Shown: piece after piece, positions 23,557 through 32,541 of the stretch
Position numbering within the stretch: position 1 is the stretch's first letter
How the letters are laid out: the number at the start of each line of letters is the position of its first letter
NCBI RefSeq assembly: GCF_049808615.1
Contig: NZ_JBNCAN010000031.1
Span: 1 to 42,219 of the forward strand
Source of the DNA: Modicisalibacter sp049808615
Lineage (GTDB): Bacteria; Pseudomonadota; Gammaproteobacteria; Pseudomonadales; Halomonadaceae
DNA: 42,219 nt
Direction of reading: 5' to 3'
Translations under genes and position numbers: made by a program
The notes under the pieces: generated by a model
The model's input: the letters and a program-made list of their open reading frames with translations, nothing else
The model's database searches: none
Told to the model about the DNA's origin: nothing

Positions 23557-24405
23557 CTAATACTTATAAAAGCGCAGCAATACCACGCCCAGGAGCGTTG
23601 TCATGGTCGAAAAGACCTTGCCCAGATCAAGGCGCTCCTTCAGAAAGAACACGCCGATCAGCAGCGCGAAGACGATGCTCGTCTCGCGCAGCGCGGTGAC
23701 CAGTGCAATCGGGGCCTGGGTAAATGCCCAGGTCACAAGTGCGTAGGCTATAAATGCTGCGCTGCCACCGATCACGAACGTTTTTCGACCCTTCCCGGCA
23801 ATATCACGCAAAGCGGTGGGCGACGTGAACATCAGGTAGAGCGTCATCACGACGCCGTTTCCAATTGCCAACCAGCAATAATAACCCAGCGATGTGCCCG
23901 CGTGTCGCGCACCCATTCCATCCACCAGTGAATAGGATGCGATGAACCCTCCCGTGACCAGAGCCAGCAGGGCCGCATGGCCATTGCGCAGACCGTCTGC
24001 ACGACGAACCAGCGAGAGGCTTAAAATTCCCGCACCGATCACGACGATCGCCATGAGTTCAACCGGGGTCAGATAAACCCCTAGAACGATCACGGAAAAC
24101 AGCGCAACGATCAGGGGTGCGGAGCCCCGCGCGATAGGGTAGACCTGCGTGAGGTCGCCCAATCGATAGGATTGCAGCAGGAACAGCTGATAGCCCATAT
24201 GCAGGACGAGCCCTGCGACCAAGAAAGGAATACTCTCCGGCGCGGGTAGCGGCACGAACGGCATGATCACCAAAGCAAGAGGCACATTGCCAAGTATGAC
24301 GGCGCCCATGCTCACCCGCACGTCAGCGCCCCCTTTTACCAGTGCATTCCATGTCGCGTGCAGCAGTGCTGCACCAATAACGATGAAAAAGACGGCAGTC
24401 GTCAT
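23557..24405 (-). CDS. EamA/DMT-family transporter
   Basis: A 282-residue inner-membrane protein with ten predicted helices made of two EamA repeats (about 5-138 and 150-280). AALLHATWNALVKGGAD at the start of repeat one and LVTALRETSIVFALLIGVFFLKERLDLGK in repeat two are typical of drug/metabolite exporters. The ATG is downstream of the peroxiredoxin gene on the same strand, with about 64 bases between them containing a 10-base perfect hairpin, so the two may be partly separate transcripts. The substrate cannot be inferred. Confidence 0.88.
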   Translation of the reverse strand: MTTAVFFIVIGAALLHATWNALVKGGADVRVSMGAVILGNVPLALVIMPFVPLPAPESIPFLVAGLVLHMGYQLFLLQSYRLGDLTQVYPIARGSAPLIVALFSVIVLGVYLTPVELMAIVVIGAGILSLSLVRRADGLRNGHAALLALVTGGFIASYSLVDGMGARHAGTSLGYYCWLAIGNGVVMTLYLMFTSPTALRDIAGKGRKTFVIGGSAAFIAYALVTWAFTQAPIALVTALRETSIVFALLIGVFFLKERLDLGKVFSTMTTLLGVVLLRFYKY

Positions 24406-24424
24406 GACGATTCACTTGATTCAG

Positions 24425-24453
24425 GAACCCAGCCAATCAGGCCGGCTGGGTTC
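24425..24453. other. Perfect 10-base inverted repeat between peroxiredoxin and DMT genes
   Basis: GAACCCAGCC (24425-24434) and GGCTGGGTTC (24444-24453) pair perfectly around a nine-base loop. There is no T-run on either strand after the stem, so it is not a classical Rho-independent terminator. It may attenuate read-through or protect the peroxiredoxin transcript end. Confidence 0.4.
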
Positions 24454-24469
24454 TCCTTCATGGCGCTTT

Positions 24470-24946
24470 TCAGAGTTGTTCCAGCACGGTCTCGGCGCTG
24501 CTTTCCTGCACGCCCTTGGCATCCACCCCGAGGTATTCCACCACGCCGTCATTGGCAATCAGCGCGAAGCGCTTGCTGCGAATGCCCATGCCGCCACCGG
24601 TGGCGTCCAGTTCCAGGCCCAGCGCTTGGGTGAATTCGGCATTGCCATCGGCGAGCATCTTGATCTGCTGCGCGTTCTGGTCCTTCTGCCAGGCGTCCAT
24701 TACAAAGGCGTCGTTGACCGCCATGCAGGCGATGGTATCGATGCCCTTGGCGAGGATGTCGTCCGCCTTGATCACGAAGCCGGGCATGTGGGTGTTCGAG
24801 CAGCCCGGAGTGAAGGCGCCGGGAACCGCGAACAGCACTACTCGCTTGCCGGCAAACAGCTCACCGGTGGAAATATCTTCGGGGCCGTTGGCACCGTTGG
24901 TCTTGAGGGTGACGTCGGGAATCTTGTCGCCTACGGAAATAGTCAT
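24470..24946 (-). CDS. Prx5/AHP-type peroxiredoxin
   Basis: A 158-residue cytosolic thiol peroxidase of the Prx5 (type II) group. The peroxidatic site is PGAFTPGCSNTHMPGF (Cys about residue 49), with the usual upstream VGDKIPDVTLKTN and the conserved Arg in GIRSKRFALI. It would reduce hydrogen peroxide or organic peroxides using glutaredoxin or thioredoxin. There is no C-terminal glutaredoxin fusion and no second conserved Cys in the usual place, so it probably works as a one-cysteine form or with a glutathione/glutaredoxin partner. The start is preceded by AAGGAC. Confidence 0.92.
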   Translation of the reverse strand: MTISVGDKIPDVTLKTNGANGPEDISTGELFAGKRVVLFAVPGAFTPGCSNTHMPGFVIKADDILAKGIDTIACMAVNDAFVMDAWQKDQNAQQIKMLADGNAEFTQALGLELDATGGGMGIRSKRFALIANDGVVEYLGVDAKGVQESSAETVLEQL

Positions 24947-25056
24947 GTGTGCGTCCTTTCTGAAATGAGCAAAAGTGCCCGTCGATGATGGGCGTGCAGA
25001 TCGCTCTGGGCAAGTGGCGAGCGGAAGAACCTGAGGGATGAAATATTCGCCGGGCG

Positions 25057-25485
25057 TTATTCCGGCGGTGCCCCGAAGGCTTCGAAGACTTCCTGCCCGG
25101 TCATGTTCCGGGTCGAATTGGCGAAGTCATAGAAATCGGGTTTTTCATCGATGAAAATCTGCTGCTCGAAGATCCAGGGTGGATCGTCATCGATCAGCCC
25201 TGCTGGGATGGCATAGTGACCGCCTTGCTTGAGCCGGTAGAAGAGGTGGGTGCCGCACTGGCGGCAGAAGCCGCGTTCCGCCCAGTCCGAAGAGGAGTAA
25301 ATCGCAACGTCTTCCTCGCCATGGATGTGTACCCCGTGGTCTGCTTCAACCGCAAAAAAAGGACCACCGCCCCATTTGCGGCACATGTTGCAGTGACAGG
25401 CATCGACCTGATGGTTATTGACCGTAACGCTCAAGCGCACCGCACCACATAGACACTTGCCCTGACACTCATGACTCGTTGACAT
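25057..25485 (-). CDS. GFA-family (glutathione-dependent formaldehyde-activating-like) protein
   Basis: A 142-residue zinc-binding protein with the GFA/Mss4-like fold. Zinc cysteines are visible in GKCLCGAVRL, CHCNMCRKWGG and GFCRQCGTHLFYRL. Family members were named for formaldehyde-glutathione adduct formation, though most have no proven activity. No formaldehyde or glutathione pathway gene is adjacent. It is on the same strand as the peroxiredoxin, about 110 bases upstream of it, so the two could respond to related stresses, but no shared promoter is evident. Confidence 0.87.
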   Translation of the reverse strand: MSTSHECQGKCLCGAVRLSVTVNNHQVDACHCNMCRKWGGGPFFAVEADHGVHIHGEEDVAIYSSSDWAERGFCRQCGTHLFYRLKQGGHYAIPAGLIDDDPPWIFEQQIFIDEKPDFYDFANSTRNMTGQEVFEAFGAPPE

Positions 25486-25584
25486 TTCGGCTTCCTGGGA
25501 GCGAGTTTCGAGAGGACTTCAGTGTAGTGGCTTTTGAGCAACCTGGTATGCGCGGACTAGCCGTACCAGTCAACGGAAGCGCCG

Positions 25585-27447
25585 TCACTGATACCCCGCC
25601 GCCTGCATCCGAAATAGCTGCGCATAGCGTCCCTCCTGGACGAGCAGCTCCTGGTGGGAGCCGTGCTCGATGATGCGGCCGTCGTCGATGACCACGATCT
25701 GGTCCGCGGCGCGCACCGTGGAGAAGCGGTGCGAGATCAGCAACGTCATGCGTTCCCGGGCATGGCGGCGGAACTGCTCGAATACCTGGGCCTCGGCGGC
25801 GGCGTCCATGGCGGCGGTGGGTTCGTCGAGCACCAGGATGTCGGCTTCTTCACGCATGTAGGCCCGGGCCAGGGCGATCTTCTGCCACTGTCCGCCGGAA
25901 AGCTCCTGACCGTCCTTGAACCAGCGCCCCAGTTGGGTGTGGTAGCCGCGGTCCATGCGTTCGATGAAATCGTTCGCCATACCCTGACGAGCGGCGCGCT
26001 CCCAGCGCTGGGTGTCGGTGAAGGCGGCAACATCACCGACGCCGAGGTTTTCGCCCACCTGCAATTGATAACGTTCGAAATCCTGGAAGATCACCCCGAT
26101 CCGACGGCGCAGAGTCCTGTCATCCCATTCTTTCAAGTCGTTGCCATCGAGCAGAATTCGCCCCTCGCTGGGGTCGTAGAGCCGGGTCAGCAGTTTGATC
26201 AGCGTGGTCTTGCCGGAGCCGTTCTGACCCACCAGCGCCAGGCTCTCGCCGGGGCGCAGGTGAAGGTCGATATCTTGCAGCACGGGCGTTTGGGTACCGG
26301 GATAGGTAAAGCCGACGCTCTCGAAACGAATGCCGTCGCCGGGTAGGGCGCCTTGGGTAAGCGTGCCCGTGGCGGGGGCCACCGGCTGTTCCAGGTATTC
26401 ATACAGATTGGAAAGGTACAGATTGTCCTCGTACATGCCGCTGATGGCGGTAAGGCTTGCAGAAAGCGCCGACTGGCCTTGCTTGAAGACCATCAGATAC
26501 ATGGTCATATCGCCCAGGGTCAGGCGTCCGCCGATGGTTTCGATCACCACCCAGCCATAGGCGCCGTAGAAGGCCAGCGTGCCTAATAAGCCGAGCAGAA
26601 AACCCCAGGTGTCGCGGCGAATCGTCAGACGCCGGTCCTCGGCATAGAGGCCGTCGAAGATGTCGCGATAGCGCTTCAAGAACAATGGCTCCAGACCGAA
26701 CAGCTTGACCTCCTTGATGCTGTCTTCCCGGGCGAGCACGGTCTCCAGATACATCTGCATGCGCGTCTGAGGTGAGCGCCAGCGAAACAGACGAAAGGCA
26801 TCCCCGGAGAACTTGGCCTCGGAGACGAACACCGGCAGGGCGCCGATCAGCAAAATCAGTAGCGCCCAGGGCGAGAACTGCACAAGCAGCACCGCGAAGC
26901 TGGCAAGCGAAATGGCATTCTGCAACAGGCCGAAGGTCTTGGTGACCAGTGCCAGCGGCCGGGTCGAGGCCTCGCGGCGGGCGCGGGTCAGCTTATCGTA
27001 GAACTCCGAATCCTCGAACTGAGAAAGCGACAGGGTGCCGGCCTTTTCGAGGATCATCACGTTGACCTTCTGACCGAGCAGCGCCCGTAGCAGGGATTGC
27101 TGAGCCGAGAGACCGCGCTGGGCCAGGGCGATCAGCGCAATGACCAAGGCTTCCAGAGCCACGTAGCGCAGCACCGGCCAGAGCGTGGCAAGTTCAAGTG
27201 GCCCGTCCGCCTGGCTGTGGATCGCCATGGCCGCGACCACCGCATCGACGATCAGCTTGCCAACCCAAGCGGCCACCGCGGGCATTACCCCGGCCACCAA
27301 CGTGCAGATCACCAGGCCAATGGTGAGACCGCGAGAAGTGTCCCACACCAAACCCAGGGCGCGGCGACTATAACGAAAGACACTGAAGAAACCGGTCAGA
27401 GAGCCATTGCCGGTGGCGGCGTAGGATTGGGCATGCGGCGATGACAA
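25585..27447 (-). CDS. ABC exporter, fused membrane and ATP-binding domains
   Basis: A 620-residue half-transporter that should work as a homodimer. Residues about 40-345 form a six-helix membrane domain; residues about 370-610 form the nucleotide-binding domain with Walker A (GQNGSGKTT, near 405), the signature LSGGQ (near 514), Walker B (ILVLDEPTA, near 537) and the H-loop (ISHRFSTV). The N-terminus has no peptidase domain. The layout resembles MsbA/multidrug or lipid exporters, but no substrate-specific feature is seen. It is a single gene with its own upstream gap of about 75 bases after the antiporter operon. Confidence 0.9.
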   Translation of the reverse strand: MSSPHAQSYAATGNGSLTGFFSVFRYSRRALGLVWDTSRGLTIGLVICTLVAGVMPAVAAWVGKLIVDAVVAAMAIHSQADGPLELATLWPVLRYVALEALVIALIALAQRGLSAQQSLLRALLGQKVNVMILEKAGTLSLSQFEDSEFYDKLTRARREASTRPLALVTKTFGLLQNAISLASFAVLLVQFSPWALLILLIGALPVFVSEAKFSGDAFRLFRWRSPQTRMQMYLETVLAREDSIKEVKLFGLEPLFLKRYRDIFDGLYAEDRRLTIRRDTWGFLLGLLGTLAFYGAYGWVVIETIGGRLTLGDMTMYLMVFKQGQSALSASLTAISGMYEDNLYLSNLYEYLEQPVAPATGTLTQGALPGDGIRFESVGFTYPGTQTPVLQDIDLHLRPGESLALVGQNGSGKTTLIKLLTRLYDPSEGRILLDGNDLKEWDDRTLRRRIGVIFQDFERYQLQVGENLGVGDVAAFTDTQRWERAARQGMANDFIERMDRGYHTQLGRWFKDGQELSGGQWQKIALARAYMREEADILVLDEPTAAMDAAAEAQVFEQFRRHARERMTLLISHRFSTVRAADQIVVIDDGRIIEHGSHQELLVQEGRYAQLFRMQAAGYQ

Positions 27448-27520
27448 GATGGGTGTCCCTGACTAAGCAAAAGAAGACAGTATACGCCATCCTTCTGTCG
27501 GCAAACCGAGCTATGCCTAG

Positions 27521-30500
27521 CTACCAAAGAATGGTCAACAGCACTCCGCTCAGCACGATGCCAAAGACGATACCGCCCAGGCGTTGCCCATGCCGATCGG
27601 CAATGCCCAGCGCCTCTTGGGCAAGATGCGTAAAAGAGGTGCAAGCTAAGGCCAAGTTGGAATGAAACCCCTGGGTTAAGTGGTCAGACATACGTTGCTT
27701 CTGCGCTATGAGGCGCTCGCTTGCCGTACTCATCAAGCGTCCCAAGGGTGCCAGAATATCTCCCTCAGGAATCCTCCAGCGGTGAGCCGTGGTGTGCGTC
27801 ATATAGCCCAGGGACGCGAGCGCCAATCCCAGAAGGATCGGCCAGGACTGAGGCCACAGTGCGCCAACGGCCAAGGCCTTATAGGTGGCCTCGTCGAACC
27901 CGGGTAACCACCAGGGAACTACGATCACCAACACCACGCTGATCGACCAGCTCAGCCACATCAATGCGCAGGGGGCGTGTCGGGTATCGCGCCCCGGCCA
28001 GACCAGATAGAGAAAGCGCACCATAAGTAAGGTGCTGGCGGTCGCGCCCAGCGCCACCAGCGGTAGCAGAAGACTAATTGCACTATCCGTGATAGGCAGT
28101 TTGAAAGCGGCCTTGGCCAGGGCGCCGCTGGTTAAAGGGGCGCCAACGATGGCCAGTGCCGGAATCGACAGCATCACCAGGGCTATCCATTTTATCGGAC
28201 CGGAAGCCGGTGCTGTCGGCGTGATAGCGCTGGCCAGGAACAAGGCGGCCTTGGCCAGCCCATGGTGCAAGGCATAGAGGGTAAGCGCGGCTATCAGCAA
28301 GGGCGCCAGATCCGGTTGCCATAAGGCCATGCCGATGCCGCTAGTCATCAGGCCCATCTGACTGATGGTCGAATAGGCCAGTAGTACCTTGGCTTCTTGT
28401 TGCAGGACGCCGATCAGGACGCCGTAGAAGACACCCACCAGGCCAACCAGGGTCAGCAGAATGCCCCAGACCTCCCAACCAGGCAGCCCCAGTGGTAGAA
28501 AACGCAGCCAGCCCAGTAACCCCGCGGCCACCATGGCGCCGCTGAGCACCGCACTGGCAGGCGCGGGCGCTACCGGGTGCGCCAAGGGCAACCACACATG
28601 CAACGGCAAGAGACCTGCCTTGATGCCGAAGCCGATCACGAATAGCGCCATCAGCCAATGGCTGTCCAGATTTTTAGCCAGATCCGCGATACGCAGGCTG
28701 CTCGTTTCGTTGGCCATCATCACTACCGCGGCGAACAGGCACATCTCACCCATGATCACCAGGCGGATATAGACCCGTCCTGCTCGGTGCGAACGCTCAT
28801 CGCCGCGATGCACGACGAGTCCATAGCTTGCGAAGCTCATCAAGGTGAAGAAGACGATAAAGCTCGACACATCCACGGCGAGAATCAGTCCAAAGTTGCC
28901 CGTCATTGCCAATAGAAAGAAACCTGCGAAGCGCCCGCGATGGGGGTCGTCGCGTAGATAGCCTCGGGCATAGAGACCACAGGTCAGCCACAACAACGCA
29001 GTGAACAGTAGAAATGGTTGAGCGATTTCATCTACTTGCAGAATGCTGCCTAGAAACAGCCAAGAAACGATATTAGCGTCGTCGGTCGGGAACAGCGCCA
29101 GGGTCAGCGCCGGGAGTGCCGCCCAGGGAAGTAGGCGCAGCGCGCTCTGCTTGAGCCCGGTGGTTAGCGTCAAGACGGCATACAGCGAGGGTACCGCAAG
29201 AGTGGCGATGATCAGCCACTGCGGCTGGGTGAAGGGCAACTCGGCGATCGCCGTCATATCGTATTCCCGCGCGGCGATTAGCTTGCCCCATTCCAGGGGA
29301 CTGAAAGAGGACTTCGCCAGCAGCCCCGCGGCCAGCGATAGTGCCGCGGTGATTAAAGGCGGGAATAACAGCATCCAGTGGGTCTCGAAACGACCGGTTC
29401 GGGGGGGGAACATCCGATCCTGATCCGGCGGACGAAACCAGGCAGCATAAAGAATTGGTAGAAAGTAAGCCGCATTCAGCAGGCTGCTTCCTATCAGCAC
29501 GGCGATGACCCAATAGGCGCCGTTTTCGATGGCGCCGTAGCCGATATACCACTTCGACACGAAGCCTGCCAGCGGCGGCACGCCAATCATCCCCAGGGAG
29601 GCGATGGTGAATGCCGCCATGGTCCAGGGCATGCGTCGGCCGACGCCGTTCATCTGGCTCACCTTATGGATACCCAGGGTTTCGTCCAGATTACCGGCGC
29701 AGAAGAACAGGGTGATCTTCATCAGCCCTTGATGCACCAGATGCACGATGCCACCAATAGTGGCGATGGGGCCGGCGATGGCAGTGCCGAGGGCAATATA
29801 GGAGACCTGACTGACGGTGGAGAAGGCCAGGCGACGCTTGAGTCCGTCCTGGAACAGCGCTTGGGTAGAGCCATACAGAATGGTAATCGCCGCGGCGATG
29901 GCCAAGGGCGTGGTTACCCCCAGGACGGCGGCGAATTCTACGCCATACACATCATAGACAATACGCGAGATGCCGAAGGCACCGGCCTTGACCACGGCGA
30001 CCGCGTGCAACAGTGCGCTGACCGGGGCCGGTGCAACCATCGACGCCGGCAGCCAACCATGCAGGGGTACCAGTGCCGCCTTGACGCCGAGACCGGCGAT
30101 CAGCAGCAGGAAGATGCCTTGGAGCAACGCAGGCGACAGATCGCTGCGTCCAGCGAGCACTCCGGTGGCGCTGAACTCGATGGGGCCGGCGATGGCGGTG
30201 AGCCATACCACTCCGGCCAGGAACAAGGTACCGCCGAACAGGGTATAGGCCAGGTATTTTCTGCCCGCGCTGATCGATTCCGGGGTGCCCTTATGCACCA
30301 CCAGCGGGTAAGTCGCCAGGGTCAGCAGCTCATAGAAAATGAGGAAGGTGATGAGGTTGCCCGACAGGGCGATACCCGCCGTGGCAAACACGCAGAGGCT
30401 AAAGAAGCCGAAGAAGCGGCTACGGTGTTGATAATGGGCCAGATAACCGATGGCATAAAGGGTCGTGACCAGCCAGAGCAGACTCGACAGGCTGATGAAC

Positions 30501-30748
30501 ATCAACGACCAGGCATCGGCATGCAGCAGAAACTCGACCCCCGGTAGCAAGGAAATGCGCACTTCATATAGCTCGCCCCGCAGCACGCCGACCAGTAGCG
30601 CAACCACCAGAGCGGTCTTTACGATGGCCGCCCCCAGATTGAGGGTGTTACGCAATCGAGCGCGTTGTTCCGGCACGAAGAAAGTGGCGATGCCTGGAAT
30701 CAGCGAGCTGAGCAGAATCAGCGGCAACAGGATGGATGTCGGCTCCAC
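27521..30748 (-). CDS. Double proton-antiporter module protein (two NuoL/M/N domains in one chain)
   Basis: About 1075 residues carrying two full Proton_antipo_M domains in tandem (about 75-440 and 580-925), each with the KAALVPLHGWLP / KAGLLPLHVWLP signature, plus a C-terminal amphipathic and membrane tail (about 1000-1075). Module 1 has the channel residues TM5 E140, TM7 K223, TM8 K254 and TM12 K399. Module 2 has T635 in place of the Glu and A742 in place of the TM8 Lys, but keeps K710 and K879. The start is probably GTG 30748, seven bases after GGAGG; TTG 30754 is too close to it. It lies nine bases after mnhD. Mrp systems normally have a single MrpA; a fused pair is unusual. It would translocate H+ against Na+ or K+. 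Confidence 0.85.
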   Translation of the reverse strand: MEPTSILLPLILLSSLIPGIATFFVPEQRARLRNTLNLGAAIVKTALVVALLVGVLRGELYEVRISLLPGVEFLLHADAWSLMFISLSSLLWLVTTLYAIGYLAHYQHRSRFFGFFSLCVFATAGIALSGNLITFLIFYELLTLATYPLVVHKGTPESISAGRKYLAYTLFGGTLFLAGVVWLTAIAGPIEFSATGVLAGRSDLSPALLQGIFLLLIAGLGVKAALVPLHGWLPASMVAPAPVSALLHAVAVVKAGAFGISRIVYDVYGVEFAAVLGVTTPLAIAAAITILYGSTQALFQDGLKRRLAFSTVSQVSYIALGTAIAGPIATIGGIVHLVHQGLMKITLFFCAGNLDETLGIHKVSQMNGVGRRMPWTMAAFTIASLGMIGVPPLAGFVSKWYIGYGAIENGAYWVIAVLIGSSLLNAAYFLPILYAAWFRPPDQDRMFPPRTGRFETHWMLLFPPLITAALSLAAGLLAKSSFSPLEWGKLIAAREYDMTAIAELPFTQPQWLIIATLAVPSLYAVLTLTTGLKQSALRLLPWAALPALTLALFPTDDANIVSWLFLGSILQVDEIAQPFLLFTALLWLTCGLYARGYLRDDPHRGRFAGFFLLAMTGNFGLILAVDVSSFIVFFTLMSFASYGLVVHRGDERSHRAGRVYIRLVIMGEMCLFAAVVMMANETSSLRIADLAKNLDSHWLMALFVIGFGIKAGLLPLHVWLPLAHPVAPAPASAVLSGAMVAAGLLGWLRFLPLGLPGWEVWGILLTLVGLVGVFYGVLIGVLQQEAKVLLAYSTISQMGLMTSGIGMALWQPDLAPLLIAALTLYALHHGLAKAALFLASAITPTAPASGPIKWIALVMLSIPALAIVGAPLTSGALAKAAFKLPITDSAISLLLPLVALGATASTLLMVRFLYLVWPGRDTRHAPCALMWLSWSISVVLVIVVPWWLPGFDEATYKALAVGALWPQSWPILLGLALASLGYMTHTTAHRWRIPEGDILAPLGRLMSTASERLIAQKQRMSDHLTQGFHSNLALACTSFTHLAQEALGIADRHGQRLGGIVFGIVLSGVLLTILW

Positions 30749-30763
30749 AGGCAATCCTCCGTA

Positions 30764-32236
30764 TCAGCCGGTGATCATGGTGGCATCGAAAAGGCTCAAC
30801 ACCGGCGAGGCCAGAAATCCCAATGCCAATGCCGCCAATGCCAGCGCCAGGGCGCTCCATTGCCGCCCGAGATGAATCGTCACGGCTTTGCCAGGGGGAG
30901 CGATTGGGCTCGATGAGGGCGATACGTCGAAACAGATCGCCAGCACCCGAAATACATAGGCCGCTGCCAATAACCCCCCGACCAGCACGACGCCGGCGAG
31001 CCACCAGGCACCGACCTGAAAAGCGCTTTGCAACAGCAGCCACTTCGCAATGAAGCCTCCGGTGGGAGGTAATCCGATCAGGCTCACGCCGGCAATGGCC
31101 AAGGCAAAAAGCGTGATGGCAGAAGGCAGATCAACGGCACGAAGATCCGCTAGCCGGTCATGGCCGGCGGCGGTCAGGATATTGCCTGCCGCCAGGAACA
31201 TGGCGCCCTTGGCGCAGGCATGGGCAATGACGAAATAAATCGCCGAATCGAAAGCCAGACTTGCCACCCGTTCGTCGTTCAGCAAGGGAAACAAGGCAAA
31301 CAGATAGCCGATCTGAGCGACCGTGGAGTAAGCGACCAATTGTTTGAGTCGAGAGGCGCGAAGGGCCTGCAGCGAGCCCCAGATAATGGCGGCGCAGCCT
31401 AATAGTCCCAGAAGTAGTGCCCCCGTCTGAGTGGTGGCATCCGTCAGGGTATCGAACCATAAGCGCAGAATCAGATAGAAGGTGGCCTTGAGTACCAGCG
31501 CCGAGAGTAGAGCGCTGACCGGCGCGGGCGCCCCGGCATGGGCTGGGGGCAGCCAGAAATGGAGCGGAAACAAGGCGGTCTTGAGTAACAGTCCGGCGAT
31601 CATCAGACCCAGGGATGCGCGTTCCAGTATGCCATCGCCTGCGAGATTGGCGAGCAAGGCCAAATCCAGTGTAGCGTAGGCGTGATAGAGCAGTGCCACT
31701 CCCAGTAGATAACACAGCGACCCCATCAAGCTGACAAGTAGATAGCGCAAGGCTGCCTGGGTCGCCTCACGTCCGGAGGAAAGTGTGACCAAGGCGACCG
31801 CCGACAGGCTCAGCACTTCCAGACCGACGTAGAGATTGAACGCATCTGCAGAGAGGAACAAGGTGTTCAGCGCCGTCAGCAGCAGACACCAGAGCGGCCA
31901 GAACGATCGCTCCGCGGCGGAGCCGACGACAAAATAGCCCAGGCTATACCAGCTGACGGCGGCGCCCACCAGGGCGGTAATACCGATCATCATGGCGCTG
32001 AGGGTATCGGCATAAAGCACGATGCCAAGCGGGGCTTCCCACCCCCCTAGAACATAACGCAGCGGGCCGTTCTGAGCGGCTGCAAGCAGCAGACCAGCGA
32101 GCACGAGATTGCCGATTACTGCCGTCAGGGCGAACCATCGGCCGCCGCGCTTGAATACGACGCTTGCCAGTGCGCCCAGCAGGGACAGGCTGATCAGCCA
32201 AACCAATAATGCTGGCCCTGCCAAGAGCGCAGTCAT
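30764..32236 (-). CDS. mnhD: Mrp-type antiporter subunit D (NuoM/N-like)
   Basis: A 490-residue, 14-helix proton-antiporter subunit. All channel residues are intact: TM5 Glu in LYVGLEVLSL (E140), TM7 Lys in GLLLKTALFPLHFWLP (K219), TM8 Lys in SALVLKATFY (K250) and TM12 Lys in PPTGGFIAKWLL. The start overlaps the mnhC stop by four bases. This is the third antiporter module of the operon and the closest to standard MrpD. Some MnhD and complex I subunits are hard to tell apart, but the neighbours mnhE, F, G, B and C settle the assignment to an Mrp-like complex. Confidence 0.9.
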   Translation of the reverse strand: MTALLAGPALLVWLISLSLLGALASVVFKRGGRWFALTAVIGNLVLAGLLLAAAQNGPLRYVLGGWEAPLGIVLYADTLSAMMIGITALVGAAVSWYSLGYFVVGSAAERSFWPLWCLLLTALNTLFLSADAFNLYVGLEVLSLSAVALVTLSSGREATQAALRYLLVSLMGSLCYLLGVALLYHAYATLDLALLANLAGDGILERASLGLMIAGLLLKTALFPLHFWLPPAHAGAPAPVSALLSALVLKATFYLILRLWFDTLTDATTQTGALLLGLLGCAAIIWGSLQALRASRLKQLVAYSTVAQIGYLFALFPLLNDERVASLAFDSAIYFVIAHACAKGAMFLAAGNILTAAGHDRLADLRAVDLPSAITLFALAIAGVSLIGLPPTGGFIAKWLLLQSAFQVGAWWLAGVVLVGGLLAAAYVFRVLAICFDVSPSSSPIAPPGKAVTIHLGRQWSALALALAALALGFLASPVLSLFDATMITG

Positions 32237-32541
32237 CGCTGATCCTGGTGTGACTGGATCGACAGCTCGTGCAGTCGACAGATCAACTTCAGTGCCAGGG
32301 CAGTGGCACTGACCGCCACGACGATACCCGTCAGTACCAGGGCGTGAGGTACCGGGTCCGTGATCAACACACCGCCTTCACCCCGACGATAGGCGATGGC
32401 GATGAATATCATGAATACGCCATTGCCCATGATGTTGATGGCGAGTACACGCCTTAGCATCGCGCTCGTCGTCAAGACGACGTACAAGCCGAGCAAGAAG
32501 AGCACGATGCCACACAGGCTGAAAAGCAGTGACGTGCTCAT
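32233..32541 (-). CDS. mnhC: Mrp-type antiporter subunit C (NuoK-like)
   Basis: A 102-residue, three-helix NuoK/MnhC protein: LLFSLCGIVLFLLGLYVVLTT, then NIMGNGVFMIFIAIAYRR and VPHALVLTGIVVAVSATALALKLICR. The DPVPHALVLTGIVV motif is diagnostic for MnhC/NuoK. ATG 32541 is preceded by AAGG and overlaps the upstream gene stop by four bases; a longer frame to 32646 is rejected because it would run far into the upstream gene. In complex I the equivalent subunit carries conserved Glu residues of the proton path. Confidence 0.9.
   Translation of the reverse strand: MSTSLLFSLCGIVLFLLGLYVVLTTSAMLRRVLAINIMGNGVFMIFIAIAYRRGEGGVLITDPVPHALVLTGIVVAVSATALALKLICRLHELSIQSHQDQR

Noticed and set aside
24425..24453. 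Hairpin as a Rho-independent terminator
   Set aside because: The stem is perfect, but neither strand has a T-run after it; listed only as an inverted repeat.
29666..30547. Plus-strand 293-codon frame inside the double antiporter gene
   Set aside because: Gln/Gly/Asp-rich shadow of the membrane protein on the other strand, with no recognisable family.
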